DNA from: Atopobiaceae bacterium UBA1367
GTDB taxonomy: Bacteria > Actinomycetota > Coriobacteriia > Coriobacteriales > Atopobiaceae
Length of the DNA stretch: 64,000 nucleotides
NCBI GenBank assembly: GCA_002305995.1
Contig: DBRN01000012.1
Span: 62,001-126,000 of the forward strand
Direction of reading: 5' to 3'
In this document: positions 55,162 to 63,897 of the stretch, one piece after another
Numbering within the stretch: the first letter of the stretch is position 1
Layout of the letters: every line of letters starts with the position of its first letter
Notes under the pieces: model-generated
What the model was told of the DNA's origin: nothing
The model's input: only the letters and a program-made list of their open reading frames with translations
The model's database searches: none
Position numbers and translations under genes: made by a program

Positions 55162-55830
55162 ATGGAGCTGCGAGAGTACCTATCGATACGCAGGGCATAC
55201 AATCTCGTCAGGCAGGGCATGGGCGCTGATCGACGGCTCACCTTCGTGGAGTTTGCCATACTCTGCCGCATGACGGTGCTTCGCCGACCCATGAACACGT
55301 CAGAGATAGCCGAGTACCAGGGCTCGTTGCGCCCGACCATGACGCATCGGACCAAGCACCTTGCCGAGCTGGGCCTCATGAGCCGCAGCAAGGGGGTCTC
55401 CGACAGGCGAAACGTCGTGTGCGAGATAACCGACGAGGGCGAGGCGTTCGTCTCCGACGCCTGCAGGCTGGTCTGCGACATCCTGCGCACGGGCACCGTG
55501 CTCTCCCGCTCGTCCCCCCAGCGCATCTGTCGCTTCGTCGACGCCATGGGCGCCGTCACGTGCCTGTCGGGCGACCTCGTGCTTCTGGGGATCTCCGCGT
55601 CGGAGGCGGAGGCGTGCACGGTGAGCGACCTCGTGGCGCAGCTCGGCCTGCTGCAGCCCACGGTGTCCATGTCGGTGTCGTCCCTCGAGAGGGCGGGCCT
55701 GGTACGCCGGGCGCGGCGGGGCGGTGCCAATGGCAAGCTGGTCGACATCTCGCTGACCGAGACTGGCCGCGAGCGCTCGCAGGCGCTGCTGGACGAGATC
55801 GACGCGCTGTCGGTGCGTCGCAGGTCGTAG
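55162..55830 (+). CDS. Regulator with two tandem MarR-type winged helices
   Basis: A 222-residue protein. A first winged helix spans about 25-95 (MNTSEIAEYQGSLRPTMTHR recognition region, then wing SDRRNVVCEITDEGEAF). A second spans about 140-215 (CTVSDLVAQLGLLQPTVSMS, then wing GANGKLVDISLTETGRE). Each looks like a MarR DNA-binding unit, but the flanking dimerisation helices of ordinary MarR are shortened. One chain could therefore bind DNA like a dimer. The target is unknown; the nearest downstream gene is rho, 295 bases away. No ribosome-binding site is very clear (CCAGGAGCGCC precedes ATG). Confidence 0.75.
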   Translation: MELREYLSIRRAYNLVRQGMGADRRLTFVEFAILCRMTVLRRPMNTSEIAEYQGSLRPTMTHRTKHLAELGLMSRSKGVSDRRNVVCEITDEGEAFVSDACRLVCDILRTGTVLSRSSPQRICRFVDAMGAVTCLSGDLVLLGISASEAEACTVSDLVAQLGLLQPTVSMSVSSLERAGLVRRARRGGANGKLVDISLTETGRERSQALLDEIDALSVRRRS

Positions 55831-55996
55831 CTGCTCGAGTCCGTGCCAGGGACGCCCTCCGATCCCGCGCCAGGGCATGGGCCCGATGCTCGCGCCGCGC
55901 ACCGACGTCGCGCTGCCGTGCGTCCTGGCAGCTCCCGTGGCATGGAGATGCTGGCGCATATGTGCGTTCCGCGCATGCGCAGGGCACCAACTCTGG

Positions 55997-56002
55997 TATA
56001 GT
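55997..56002 (+). promoter_or_regulatory. Putative -10 of rho
   Basis: TATAGT at 55997-56002 is a good -10 hexamer within GGTATAGTGTG; the -35 is weak. The predicted leader is about 115 bases, long enough for the autoregulation by Rho that is known in several bacteria. The rest of 55831-56125 holds no gene. Confidence 0.45.
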
Positions 56003-56125
56003 GTGCTCATTCCGATCGTGCTGGTCGCCTCATCCAGGCACGCATCTCATCTGATTCCCTTTTGGTTCGTCACAGTCGCCTCATGACGCCTGCACCTTGG
56101 CGGCAGGAGGAGAAAGGCAAGGCCC

Positions 56126-57715
56126 ATGGCTGAGGATCCTAGTCAGACCATCGATTCCGGTACCGACGCGACGCCCGCGCCCGAGGAGGCCACGCAGGCC
56201 GCCACGAAGGCGAGCGCCGTGCCCCTCGGGGCGCCTGCGGCGACGCTGGCGGAGGCCGACGCCATCAGCGGCCAGCAGCAGCCTGCCGCCCAGCAGGGGC
56301 AGGGACGCCGTCGGCGCCGCAACGACGGCAATGTCCAGGGCCAGCAGGGCGGCGGCGCGTCCGGCGGCCAGCAGAACGGGCGGCGCGGCAACCAGGGCTA
56401 TCGTCGGGGTCGCCGCAACCAGCAGGAGCAGTCCGTCGAGCCCAGCCTCACGCGCGAGGAGCTCGCCGTGATGAAGGTGGCCGAGCTTCGCGCGAAGGCG
56501 GCCGAGCTGGGGGTTAGCTCCGCGGGCGTGCGCAAGAAGGACCTCGCGAACGCCATCTACGAGGCCGCCGCGCTGGCAGAGGGCTTCCGTCCCGTCTCGG
56601 GCATCCTCGAGATGCAGAACGAGGGCTATGGCTTCCTGCGTACCGGCAACTACATGTCGGGGGATAACGACGGCTTCGTGCATCAGCAGGTCATCAGGCA
56701 ATACGGCCTGCGCGCGGGAGACAGGATCACGGGATCCCTGGCGCCCTCGCGCTCCGGCAACAAGTATCCCCCCCTGCATCACATCGACACGGTCAACGGC
56801 AGGCCTCCCGAGGAGATGCGCAGGCGCCCGCGCTTCCGCGACCTGACCCCCATCTACCCCAACCAGCGCCTGGTCATGGAGCACGGGCAGGACTCGATCA
56901 CGGGTCGTGCCATCGACCTCGTCGCCCCCATCGGCAAGGGCCAGCGCGGGCTGATCGTCTCGCCGCCCAAGGCGGGCAAGACCACGGTGCTCAAGCGCAT
57001 CTGCCAGTCGATCGCGGCCAACAACCCCGAGGTGCACCTCTTCTGCCTGCTCGTCGACGAGCGCCCCGAGGAGGTCACCGACATGGAGCGCTCCGTTCGC
57101 GGCGAGGTGGTCGCCTCGACCTTCGACATGCCCGCAGACAATCACACCAAGGTGTCGGAGCTGGTCATCGAGCATGCCAAGCGCCTGGTCGAGCTGGGGG
57201 AGGACGTCGTGGTGGTCCTCGACTCCATCACGCGCCTCGCGCGCGCCTACAACCTGGCCCAGCCCGCCTCCGGCCGCATCCTGTCCGGTGGCGTCGACTC
57301 AGCGGCACTGTACCCGCCCAAGAAGTTCCTGGGTGCCGCCCGGAACATCGAGAACGGCGGCTCGCTCACGATCCTCGCCTCCGCGCTGGTCGACACGGGC
57401 TCGAAGATGGACGAGGTCATCTTCGAGGAGTTCAAGGGTACGGGCAACATGGAGCTCAAGCTCGACCGCGACCTCGCCGACAAGCGCATTTTCCCAGCCA
57501 TCGATCCGGTGGCGTCGGGCACGCGCAACGAGGACCTGCTGATCGACGCGGAGCTGCAGCCGTTCGTGTGGGGCATCCGTCGCGTCCTCGCCAACATGAA
57601 CAGCATCGAGCGTGCCGCAAACGCCCTGGTGAAGGGCCTCAGGAGCACCAAGGACAACCAGGAGTTCCTCATCCGCTCCGCGCGCAAGGCCCAGCAGGCC
57701 GAGGTCATGATGTAG
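56126..57715 (+). CDS. rho: Transcription termination factor Rho
   Basis: A 529-residue Rho, about 110 longer than E. coli Rho because of an N-terminal region rich in Ala, Gln, Gly, Arg and Asn (block GQGRRRRRNDGNVQGQQGGG at about residues 53-72 and another basic GRRGNQGYRRGRRNQQEQ). Then come the SAP-like KVAELRAKAAELGVSSAGVR segment, the RNA-binding cold-shock-like fold (GFLRTGNYMSGDNDGFVHQQ), Walker A SPPKAGKTTVLKRI, Walker B VVVLDSITRLARAYN and the Q/R-loop GGVDSAALYPPKKFLGAARN. It is an RNA helicase releasing transcripts. Basic disordered inserts of this kind occur in actinobacterial and Bacteroides Rho and boost RNA binding. Confidence 0.96.
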   Translation: MAEDPSQTIDSGTDATPAPEEATQAATKASAVPLGAPAATLAEADAISGQQQPAAQQGQGRRRRRNDGNVQGQQGGGASGGQQNGRRGNQGYRRGRRNQQEQSVEPSLTREELAVMKVAELRAKAAELGVSSAGVRKKDLANAIYEAAALAEGFRPVSGILEMQNEGYGFLRTGNYMSGDNDGFVHQQVIRQYGLRAGDRITGSLAPSRSGNKYPPLHHIDTVNGRPPEEMRRRPRFRDLTPIYPNQRLVMEHGQDSITGRAIDLVAPIGKGQRGLIVSPPKAGKTTVLKRICQSIAANNPEVHLFCLLVDERPEEVTDMERSVRGEVVASTFDMPADNHTKVSELVIEHAKRLVELGEDVVVVLDSITRLARAYNLAQPASGRILSGGVDSAALYPPKKFLGAARNIENGGSLTILASALVDTGSKMDEVIFEEFKGTGNMELKLDRDLADKRIFPAIDPVASGTRNEDLLIDAELQPFVWGIRRVLANMNSIERAANALVKGLRSTKDNQEFLIRSARKAQQAEVMM

Positions 57716-57745
57716 GCCCGGCTGCCCATTGTCGCAGACCGTGGT

Positions 57746-57777
57746 GGGGGCGTGGTCCGCTATGGGGCCGCGCCCCC
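57746..57777 (+). terminator. Hairpin after rho
   Basis: GGGGGCGTGG (57746-57755) pairs with CCGCGCCCCC (57768-57777) with one G-T wobble and a 12-base loop. A T tract is lacking. It lies 31 bases after the rho stop. Confidence 0.5.
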
Positions 57778-57873
57778 GCTGCGCCTCACGTGGCCGAGGA
57801 CCTTCTCCGGGCCATGCTCTGCGCCTCTCGGCGACTAGCTGGCAGCATCTGGCCCGGTGGCCGCGATATCCGC

Positions 57874-57901
57874 TTGCAAATTGCTTGAAGTGCGGTAAAG
57901 T
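57874..57901 (+). promoter_or_regulatory. Promoter of the large membrane-anchored protein gene
   Basis: TTGCAA (57874-57879), 16 bases, TAAAGT (57896-57901) is a good -35/-10 pair. The start codon at 58066 is about 155 bases beyond the expected transcription start. Confidence 0.6.
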
Positions 57902-58065
57902 CTATTTCTGTCTAGGGCTTGTGCCCGGACGTCCGATCATGGCGGCACACACACATTCAACGAAGCACGCCGGTCAGATCGCCAGGCCTCATACGTTCGC
58001 ATGTCTCATGTGGCGCGTGCTTCTGCGGGTGTCCCGTGCCGTTGGCCACAGGGGAGGGGCGGGGC

Positions 58066-59697
58066 ATGACAGAATCGGCACGCCATCCAGCCATCTTTGC
58101 CGGCCTGCTAGGCAGCGCAGCATGGGGTGTCCCCAAGCTTGCGTTCGCCTCGCCTCTCGAGGAGGTGGCGCAGACGGTCGGCCAGTCGCTGCTGCTGCAG
58201 TTCGTGATCGGCTGCGGCATCGGCTTCGCCGCCGCCGGCACGGCCATGCTGGTCATGCGGCGACTGTCTGCCGACGGACGTGACGGCGAGCTTGCGGAAG
58301 GGCCTGCCGCCGAAGACTGGATGATCCCCCCGCACGACCTCTTCCACACCTACGAGGAGCATGACGACGACCCGACCGGCGACCTCGGTCGCTTCCGCAC
58401 GGGACAGATCACGATAGACTCCCTGGATGAACCCCTGGATGAGGCGCAGGCTCGCATGCCGAAGCATGGCAGGCGCCCGCGCCACCGCGCCCCTGCGACG
58501 CCCGCGCGCGCTGCCAAGAGGGCTCATGCGCGTCGCACCGGTCGTCACTTCGAGCCACCCTCGCAGTCGGAGTCGCTGGTGGCCAGCATCATGGCCAGCC
58601 CTCTGCCGATGGAGGCCTCCTTGCCCCGGGGCAAGCACTTCGCCGGCGCACCGGTCGCAGGGGTCGTCGCGCGCCCGGCGCGGGCGGTTCCAACCAGTGA
58701 CACGACCCGGCAGCCCTCACCTGCCGTCGCGTCCGATGCGGCTGCGGTGCAGGAGGGTCCCTCGGTCGCACGGGGTCGGGCACGTCTTGCGGGTCTCCCG
58801 CGCATCGAGGACGCGCCCGTGGCTGTGGCCGTGGCCAGCGGCCCGGCCCGCGAGATGGCACCGAGCGGCGTCGTGGAGGCATCCCGGGCCCCGGTCCGTC
58901 GGACCGCCCAAGGCGAGCCCTCTTCGCAGGAAGCTCCCGAGAGGGAGCAGGGCACCAGGACCAGCCTCCGCGCGCTTGTCGTCGCCCGCACGAGGGGCGT
59001 GCGCGAGGTGCTCGCCGATCGCCTGGGGGCAGACGCACTCGAGGGTGTCCCGCTGATCCCCCGGGCCGACGGCACCTCGGTCGACGTGATGCCGAGCTGG
59101 TTTGACAAGAGCCTCGTGCCCGCGCTGGCCAGCATCACTGGTGCGATGGCGAGGCTGGAGGACACCGCCTCCCGCGACGCCGAGAGCCAGGAGGAGGCCC
59201 AGCCCGTGGCAGCTGCGGCTGGTGTCGAGGAGGCCTCGCGCGCGTCCTACATCGCCCGCCATGTCGCCGAGGTCAACGTGGGCATGTTTCCCGAACGCCG
59301 CAGCGCAGACGAGCTCGAGCACGAGGACGCGTGGGAGGAGGCCCTTGCCGCGATGGGGGAGTCTATCCGTCAGAACGCGCCCGTGTTCCAGGACGTGGTC
59401 GGTGGCCCCTCGACCATCGACGACCCGGATGGCCTGGAGGCCCCCACGGGCTTCATCCCCTTCAGGGTTCCCGCCGCACATCCCGAGGTCGTCGACACCG
59501 AGAGCTACATCGACTACCTGCTCAGGGAGGAGCTGTCCCGCAACAGCTCCCAGACGCTGCGCCGCTCGTCCCGCTCGTACCTGCGCGTCATCGAGGGAGG
59601 GACCAGCCCGATGCGCCTCCGCCGTCGTGCCAGTGAGACGGGCCCGGTGGCGCAGGGCCGCCATTTCGCCCGCCCGCGCTATGCGCAGGAGGCATAG
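58066..59697 (+). CDS. Large membrane-anchored, mostly disordered protein of unknown function
   Basis: A 543-residue protein. Two hydrophobic stretches lie near the N-terminus (IFAGLLGSAAWGVPKLAFAS, resembling a signal sequence, and LLLQFVIGCGIGFAAAGTAM at about residues 46-65), followed by a long soluble region. That region is Ala/Arg/Pro/Glu-rich and probably disordered from 70 to 300, then becomes more ordered (SWFDKSLVPALASITGAMAR; SYIARHVAEVNVGMFPERRS; DTESYIDYLLREELSRNSSQ). GGGGAGGGG lies just upstream of ATG 58066. I do not recognise a family. Topology suggests one membrane hairpin and a cytoplasmic tail; short helical motifs may be binding sites. Confidence 0.65.
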   Translation: MTESARHPAIFAGLLGSAAWGVPKLAFASPLEEVAQTVGQSLLLQFVIGCGIGFAAAGTAMLVMRRLSADGRDGELAEGPAAEDWMIPPHDLFHTYEEHDDDPTGDLGRFRTGQITIDSLDEPLDEAQARMPKHGRRPRHRAPATPARAAKRAHARRTGRHFEPPSQSESLVASIMASPLPMEASLPRGKHFAGAPVAGVVARPARAVPTSDTTRQPSPAVASDAAAVQEGPSVARGRARLAGLPRIEDAPVAVAVASGPAREMAPSGVVEASRAPVRRTAQGEPSSQEAPEREQGTRTSLRALVVARTRGVREVLADRLGADALEGVPLIPRADGTSVDVMPSWFDKSLVPALASITGAMARLEDTASRDAESQEEAQPVAAAAGVEEASRASYIARHVAEVNVGMFPERRSADELEHEDAWEEALAAMGESIRQNAPVFQDVVGGPSTIDDPDGLEAPTGFIPFRVPAAHPEVVDTESYIDYLLREELSRNSSQTLRRSSRSYLRVIEGGTSPMRLRRRASETGPVAQGRHFARPRYAQEA

Positions 59698-59912
59698 GCC
59701 CTCGTCCTCGTGAGGCGATGGGCCAGTGCCAGGAGGGATCGTTTCGAAAGGGATCGAAGGGACGGGGTGAAGCCTGAGGGCCTCGCCCCGTCCCCATGTC
59801 GCCCATGCGGCCCTGTTGGTCTGACGGCGAGTTGCCGCGACCTTCCAGAGGGACGGCACGGCACGAGCGTCACGCGGGGAGGGCCGGCCTGCGAGGGTGC
59901 AACCCGTGCCCT

Positions 59913-60351
59913 GGAAAGGTAATCCGCAAATTGTGCGACATTCGAGCTGGGACCGGAAAGGAAAATGCCGACTTGTGCGGGACGGCCCTGAGGGTCGGAA
60001 AGGAAAAGCCCAAGTTGTGCGGGATGATGCCCGACCCTGGAAAGGAAAAGCACGACTTGTGCGGGGTTGTGGCCCATGGCGGAAAGGATTTTGCCGAGTT
60101 GTGACCCCACGGTGATCTCACAACTCGGGTTTTTTCTTTCCAACGGTCGAGCGGATCCCGCACAACTCGGCAAAAAGCTTTCCGGCGGAACCTCGCGTCT
60201 CGCACAACTCACGGATTTTCTTTCCAGGGTTGGGTGCCACCCCTCACAACTCGGCATTTCCCTTTCCAGGGTCGGGCGCCACCCCTCACAACTCGGCATT
60301 TCCCTTTCCAGGGTCGGGCATCATCCCGCACAACTCACGGATTTCCTTTCC
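59913..60351. repeat. 42-bp-phased dyad repeat array, locus 3 (5 forward + 6 inverted units)
   Basis: Forward boxes start at 59913, 59955, 59997, 60039 and 60081; inverted boxes end at 60141, 60183, 60225, 60267, 60309 and 60351. All steps are exactly 42 bp and the dyad centre is 60111. Boxes read GGAAAG, 7-10 variable bases, then A(G/C)TTGTGC or GTGA. Two adjacent inverted units (ending 60267 and 60309) are almost identical including spacer, suggesting recent duplication. Read rightward the central pair forms CCGAGTTGTGA / TCACAACTCGG followed by GTTTTTTC, a textbook intrinsic terminator. The array separates the membrane-protein gene from the liv operon. Confidence 0.92.
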
Positions 60352-60595
60352 GCCCGCCTCATGACCCCTGGCGTTCCCATGCGGCACTACCACCGAAGCG
60401 AGCGACCCTGCGGTACGGTCAGCTCGCCAAAGGGCGCTCGACACGACGACATGTTTCGATGGGGTCAACCATGTTACAGACCCGAAAACCATTTGCGGCC
60501 AGGTGCGCGCGTGCGCGATCGACCACCTACAGTACCTACATCAATGCATGCGCATAGTTCCATGGCGCACCGTCTGTCGGGAGAAAGGGATTGCT

Positions 60596-61804
60596 ATGAA
60601 CACCTTTGACATGTCACGTCGCGGCTTCGTCAGGCTCTCCGGTGTCGCCGCTGTCATCGCGCTTGCCGGCTGCGACTCCTCTGCGGGCGGCGGCTCCGCG
60701 TCTGCGGGTGACACCTTCATGATCGGCGGCATCGGTCCCGTGACCGGCGCCGCCGCCATCTACGGCAGTGCCACCAAGTACGGCGCCCAGGTCGCCGTCG
60801 ACGAGGTCAACGCTGCCGGTGCCGTCAAGATGGAGCTCAACTGGCAGGACGACGAGCACGATCCCGAGAAGTCCGTCAACGCCTACAACACGCTGAAGGA
60901 CTGGGGCATGCAGATCCTCGTGGGCACCACGACCACCACGCCGTGCGTGGCCGTCTCCACCGAGACCAATGCCGACCGCATCTTCCAGCTGACCCCGTCC
61001 GCCTCCTCCGTCAACGTCCTCGGCGGCGAGGAGATCGGTGCCGACAGCCCTCGCAAGGACAACGTCTTCCAGATGTGCTTCACCGATCCCAACCAGGGCA
61101 CGGCCTCCGCGCAGTACATCTCCCAGCAGAAGCTCGGCACCAAGATCGCCGTCATCTACAACAACGCAGACGCCTACTCCACGGGCATCTACCAGAAGTT
61201 CGTCGAGGAGGCCGGCGCGCTGGAGCTCGAGATCGTCTCCACCCAGACCTTCACCGATGACCAGACCGACTTCTCCGTCCAGGTGGGCGACGCCAAGGAC
61301 AAGGGTGCCGACCTACTCTTCCTCCCCATCTACTACACTCCCGCGTCGCTGATCCTCTCCGAGGCCAAGAAGCAGGGCTATGCCCCCAGGTTCTTTGGCG
61401 TCGACGGCATGGACGGCATCCTGACCCTCGAGGGCTTCGACACCGAGCTGGCCGAGGGCGTCATGCTGCTGACGCCGTTCGTCGCCACCGCCGAGGACGA
61501 GGCCACGCAGGCCTTCAACGAGGCCTACAAGGCGGCCTCCGGCTCAAACGAGAACCCCAACCAGTTTGCCGCCGACGCCTATGACTGCGTCAAGGCCCTC
61601 GCCCAGGCCATCGAGACCGCCGGCATCACTCCCGACATGGCCACCGACGCCATGTGCGATGCCCTCATCGCCCAGTTCACCGACCCCGGCTTCTCCTATG
61701 CGGGCCTGACGGGCGAGTCCAGCTGGTCGGTGACCGGCGAGGTCACCAAGACCCCCAAGGGCATGGTGATCGAGGGTGGCGTATACATGCCCCTCGACGC
61801 GTAA
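60596..61804 (+). CDS. Branched-chain amino-acid ABC transporter substrate-binding lipoprotein
   Basis: A 402-residue periplasmic-binding-type protein. The signal region has a twin-arginine motif SRRGFVRLSG and a lipobox LAGC (Cys about residue 28), so it is probably a Tat-exported lipoprotein. The mature LivJ/LivK-like fold starts IGGIGPVTGAAAIYGSATKY and includes LYWQ-type ligand loops and VIYNNADAYSTGIYQKFVEE. It captures branched-chain or related amino acids outside the membrane for the LivH-LivM channel encoded just downstream. ATG 60596 follows GAGAAAGGGA. A perfect 13-bp hairpin separates it from livH, consistent with extra expression of the binding protein. Confidence 0.9.
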   Translation: MNTFDMSRRGFVRLSGVAAVIALAGCDSSAGGGSASAGDTFMIGGIGPVTGAAAIYGSATKYGAQVAVDEVNAAGAVKMELNWQDDEHDPEKSVNAYNTLKDWGMQILVGTTTTTPCVAVSTETNADRIFQLTPSASSVNVLGGEEIGADSPRKDNVFQMCFTDPNQGTASAQYISQQKLGTKIAVIYNNADAYSTGIYQKFVEEAGALELEIVSTQTFTDDQTDFSVQVGDAKDKGADLLFLPIYYTPASLILSEAKKQGYAPRFFGVDGMDGILTLEGFDTELAEGVMLLTPFVATAEDEATQAFNEAYKAASGSNENPNQFAADAYDCVKALAQAIETAGITPDMATDAMCDALIAQFTDPGFSYAGLTGESSWSVTGEVTKTPKGMVIEGGVYMPLDA

Positions 61805-61833
61805 CAGGCACGCCTCATCCATCTGATGACTGT

Positions 61834-61863
61834 GACGGAGGCCATCGCACGATGGCCTCCGTC
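61834..61863 (+). terminator. Hairpin between binding-protein gene and livH
   Basis: GACGGAGGCCATC (61834-61846) and GATGGCCTCCGTC (61851-61863) form a perfect 13-bp stem with a GCAC loop. There is no T tract, so it probably acts as an mRNA-stabilising or partial-termination element, raising binding-protein yield over the permeases. Confidence 0.65.
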
Positions 61864-61917
61864 GTCCGTTAGAATAGTCAGTCGTGTGACCGATTCGAGC
61901 AAGCGACAGGAGGGATC

Positions 61918-62799
61918 GTGGGCCTTCTCACCAACCTGATCAACGGCATCAGCTTGGGCAGCGTGTACGCCATCATCGCGCTCGGCTACACCATGGTCTA
62001 TGGCATCGCCAAGATGCTCAACTTCGCCCATGGCGACGTCATCATGGTGGGGGGCTACATCTGCTTCATCGCCATGAACAACGTGGGGCTTCCTCCCGTG
62101 GTGGCCGTGCTGCTCTCCATCGTGGGCTGCACGTGCCTGGGCATCGTGGTCGAGCGCCTCGCCTACAAGCCCCTGCGCGAGGCACCGTCGCTGGCGGTCC
62201 TCATCACGGCGATCGGCGTGAGCTACTTCCTGCAGAACACGGCACTTCTGGTGTGGGGCGCCGACCCCAAGGCGTTCCGCTCGGTGATCGACTCCCCCTC
62301 CATCAAGCTCTTCAACGGGCAGCTCACCGTGAGTCCCGTCTCGATCGTCACCGTGCTCGCCTGCGTGGCCATCATGGTCGGGCTCACCCTCTTCACCAGC
62401 CGCACCAAGATGGGCAAGGCGATGCGCGCCTGCTCCGAGGACAAGGGCGCCGCGCAGCTCATGGGCATCAACGTGAACACCACCATCTCCATGGTGTTCG
62501 CCATAGGATCGGGCCTCGCCGCCATCGCGGGCGTGCTGCTGTGCTCCACCTACCCCACGCTCATGCCCACCACGGGCTCGCTGCCGGGCATCAAGGCGTT
62601 CACCGCCGCCGTCATCGGTGGCATCGGCTCCATCCCTGGGGCGGCCCTCGGTGGCGTGCTGCTGGGCATCATCGAGATCTTCGCCAAGGCCTACATCGGC
62701 ACCCAGCTCGCCGACGCGATCGTCTTCGCCGTTCTCATCGTGGTGCTCCTCATTCGTCCCGCCGGCCTGCTCGGCAAAGAGATTCACGAGAAGGTGTAG
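61918..62799 (+). CDS. livH: Branched-chain amino-acid ABC transporter permease LivH
   Basis: A 293-residue membrane protein with about eight helices. GISLGSVYAIIALGYTMVYG and AKMLNFAHGDVIMVGGYICF open the protein as in all LivH; the ATPase-contact loop is MRACSEDKGAAQLMGINVNT. GTG 61918 is preceded by AGGAGG at 6-base spacing. It pairs with LivM to form the channel. Confidence 0.93.
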   Translation: MGLLTNLINGISLGSVYAIIALGYTMVYGIAKMLNFAHGDVIMVGGYICFIAMNNVGLPPVVAVLLSIVGCTCLGIVVERLAYKPLREAPSLAVLITAIGVSYFLQNTALLVWGADPKAFRSVIDSPSIKLFNGQLTVSPVSIVTVLACVAIMVGLTLFTSRTKMGKAMRACSEDKGAAQLMGINVNTTISMVFAIGSGLAAIAGVLLCSTYPTLMPTTGSLPGIKAFTAAVIGGIGSIPGAALGGVLLGIIEIFAKAYIGTQLADAIVFAVLIVVLLIRPAGLLGKEIHEKV

Positions 62800-62802
62800 G
62801 CC

Positions 62803-63897
62803 ATGATGGAGAGACTGAAGGGCCTCAGCACGCCCTCGCGCGACAACCTCGTCACCTATGCGCTGGTCTTCGCGGCGTGGGCCGTCATGCAGTCGCTCGC
62901 GTCGGCGCATGCCATCTCGAGCTCCATGGTGGGCCTGCTGGTGCCCATCACGGCGTATGTGAGCCTGGCGATCTCGCTCAATCTCGTGGTCGGCATCTCC
63001 GGCGAGCTCTCGCTCGGTCATGCGGGCTTCATGAGCGTGGGGGCCTTCACCGGACTGGTGGTCGCGCAGATCCTGGCGCCCTCCGTCGCAAGCGGCCCGC
63101 TGCGCCTGCTCGTGTCCATGCTCGCCGCCGGCGGTGTCGCCGCGCTCGCCGGCCTGGTCGTGGGCGTTCCGGTCATGCGCCTGCAGGGCGACTACCTCGC
63201 CATCGTCACGCTGGCCTTCGGCGAGATCATCAAGAACCTGCTCAACAACCTCTACGTGGGCTTCGACGGCGGCCTGCACCTCTCCATGACCAACGTCGCC
63301 TCGCTCGGCATGAGCGGCGGCAAGGTGCTCATCAACGGCCCGCAGGGGGCGGTCGGCATCGAGAAGCTCTCGTCGTTCATGGCGGGCATGCTTCTCGTCC
63401 TGTTCACGCTCCTCGTGGTGACCAACCTGGTCAACAGCCGCTCCGGCCGCGCCATCATGGCCGTGCGCGACAACCGCATCGCCGCCGAGAGCGTGGGCAT
63501 CGACACCACCAAGTACCGCCTCATGGCGTTCGTGGTCGCCGCCGCGCTGGCAGGCATGGCCGGGGCCCTCTACGCCATGAACTTCTCGTCGATCGTGCCC
63601 AAGAAGTTCGACTTCAACACCTCGATCCTGATCCTGGTCTTCGTCGTGCTCGGTGGCATGGGCAACATCCGCGGCGGCATCATCTCCGCCGCGCTGCTCA
63701 CCGTCCTTCCCGAGAAACTGCGCTTCATCGGCGACTTCCGCATGCTCATCTATGCCGTCGTGCTGATCTCGGTGATGCTGTTCTCCAACAACGCTCAGGT
63801 GCGCATGACGCTCGACGGCATACGCACCCGCCTTGCCCGCAAGGACGATGACGAGGCGCTTGCGGACGGCGAGAGGGGAGGGGGCGCCCATGCCTAG
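62803..63897 (+). CDS. livM: Branched-chain amino-acid ABC transporter permease LivM
   Basis: A 364-residue membrane protein with about ten helices. ISLNLVVGISGELSLGHAGF is the family opening, and the ATPase-contact loop is AIMAVRDNRIAAESVGIDTT. The C-terminal 30 residues are charged (RKDDDEALADGERGG). Three bases separate it from livH, and its end overlaps the next gene by 8 bases. Confidence 0.93.
   Translation: MMERLKGLSTPSRDNLVTYALVFAAWAVMQSLASAHAISSSMVGLLVPITAYVSLAISLNLVVGISGELSLGHAGFMSVGAFTGLVVAQILAPSVASGPLRLLVSMLAAGGVAALAGLVVGVPVMRLQGDYLAIVTLAFGEIIKNLLNNLYVGFDGGLHLSMTNVASLGMSGGKVLINGPQGAVGIEKLSSFMAGMLLVLFTLLVVTNLVNSRSGRAIMAVRDNRIAAESVGIDTTKYRLMAFVVAAALAGMAGALYAMNFSSIVPKKFDFNTSILILVFVVLGGMGNIRGGIISAALLTVLPEKLRFIGDFRMLIYAVVLISVMLFSNNAQVRMTLDGIRTRLARKDDDEALADGERGGGAHA

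Noticed and set aside
59913..60351. CRISPR array
   Set aside because: Repeats vary, switch orientation at a centre and have 17-18-bp spacers; no cas genes are present.
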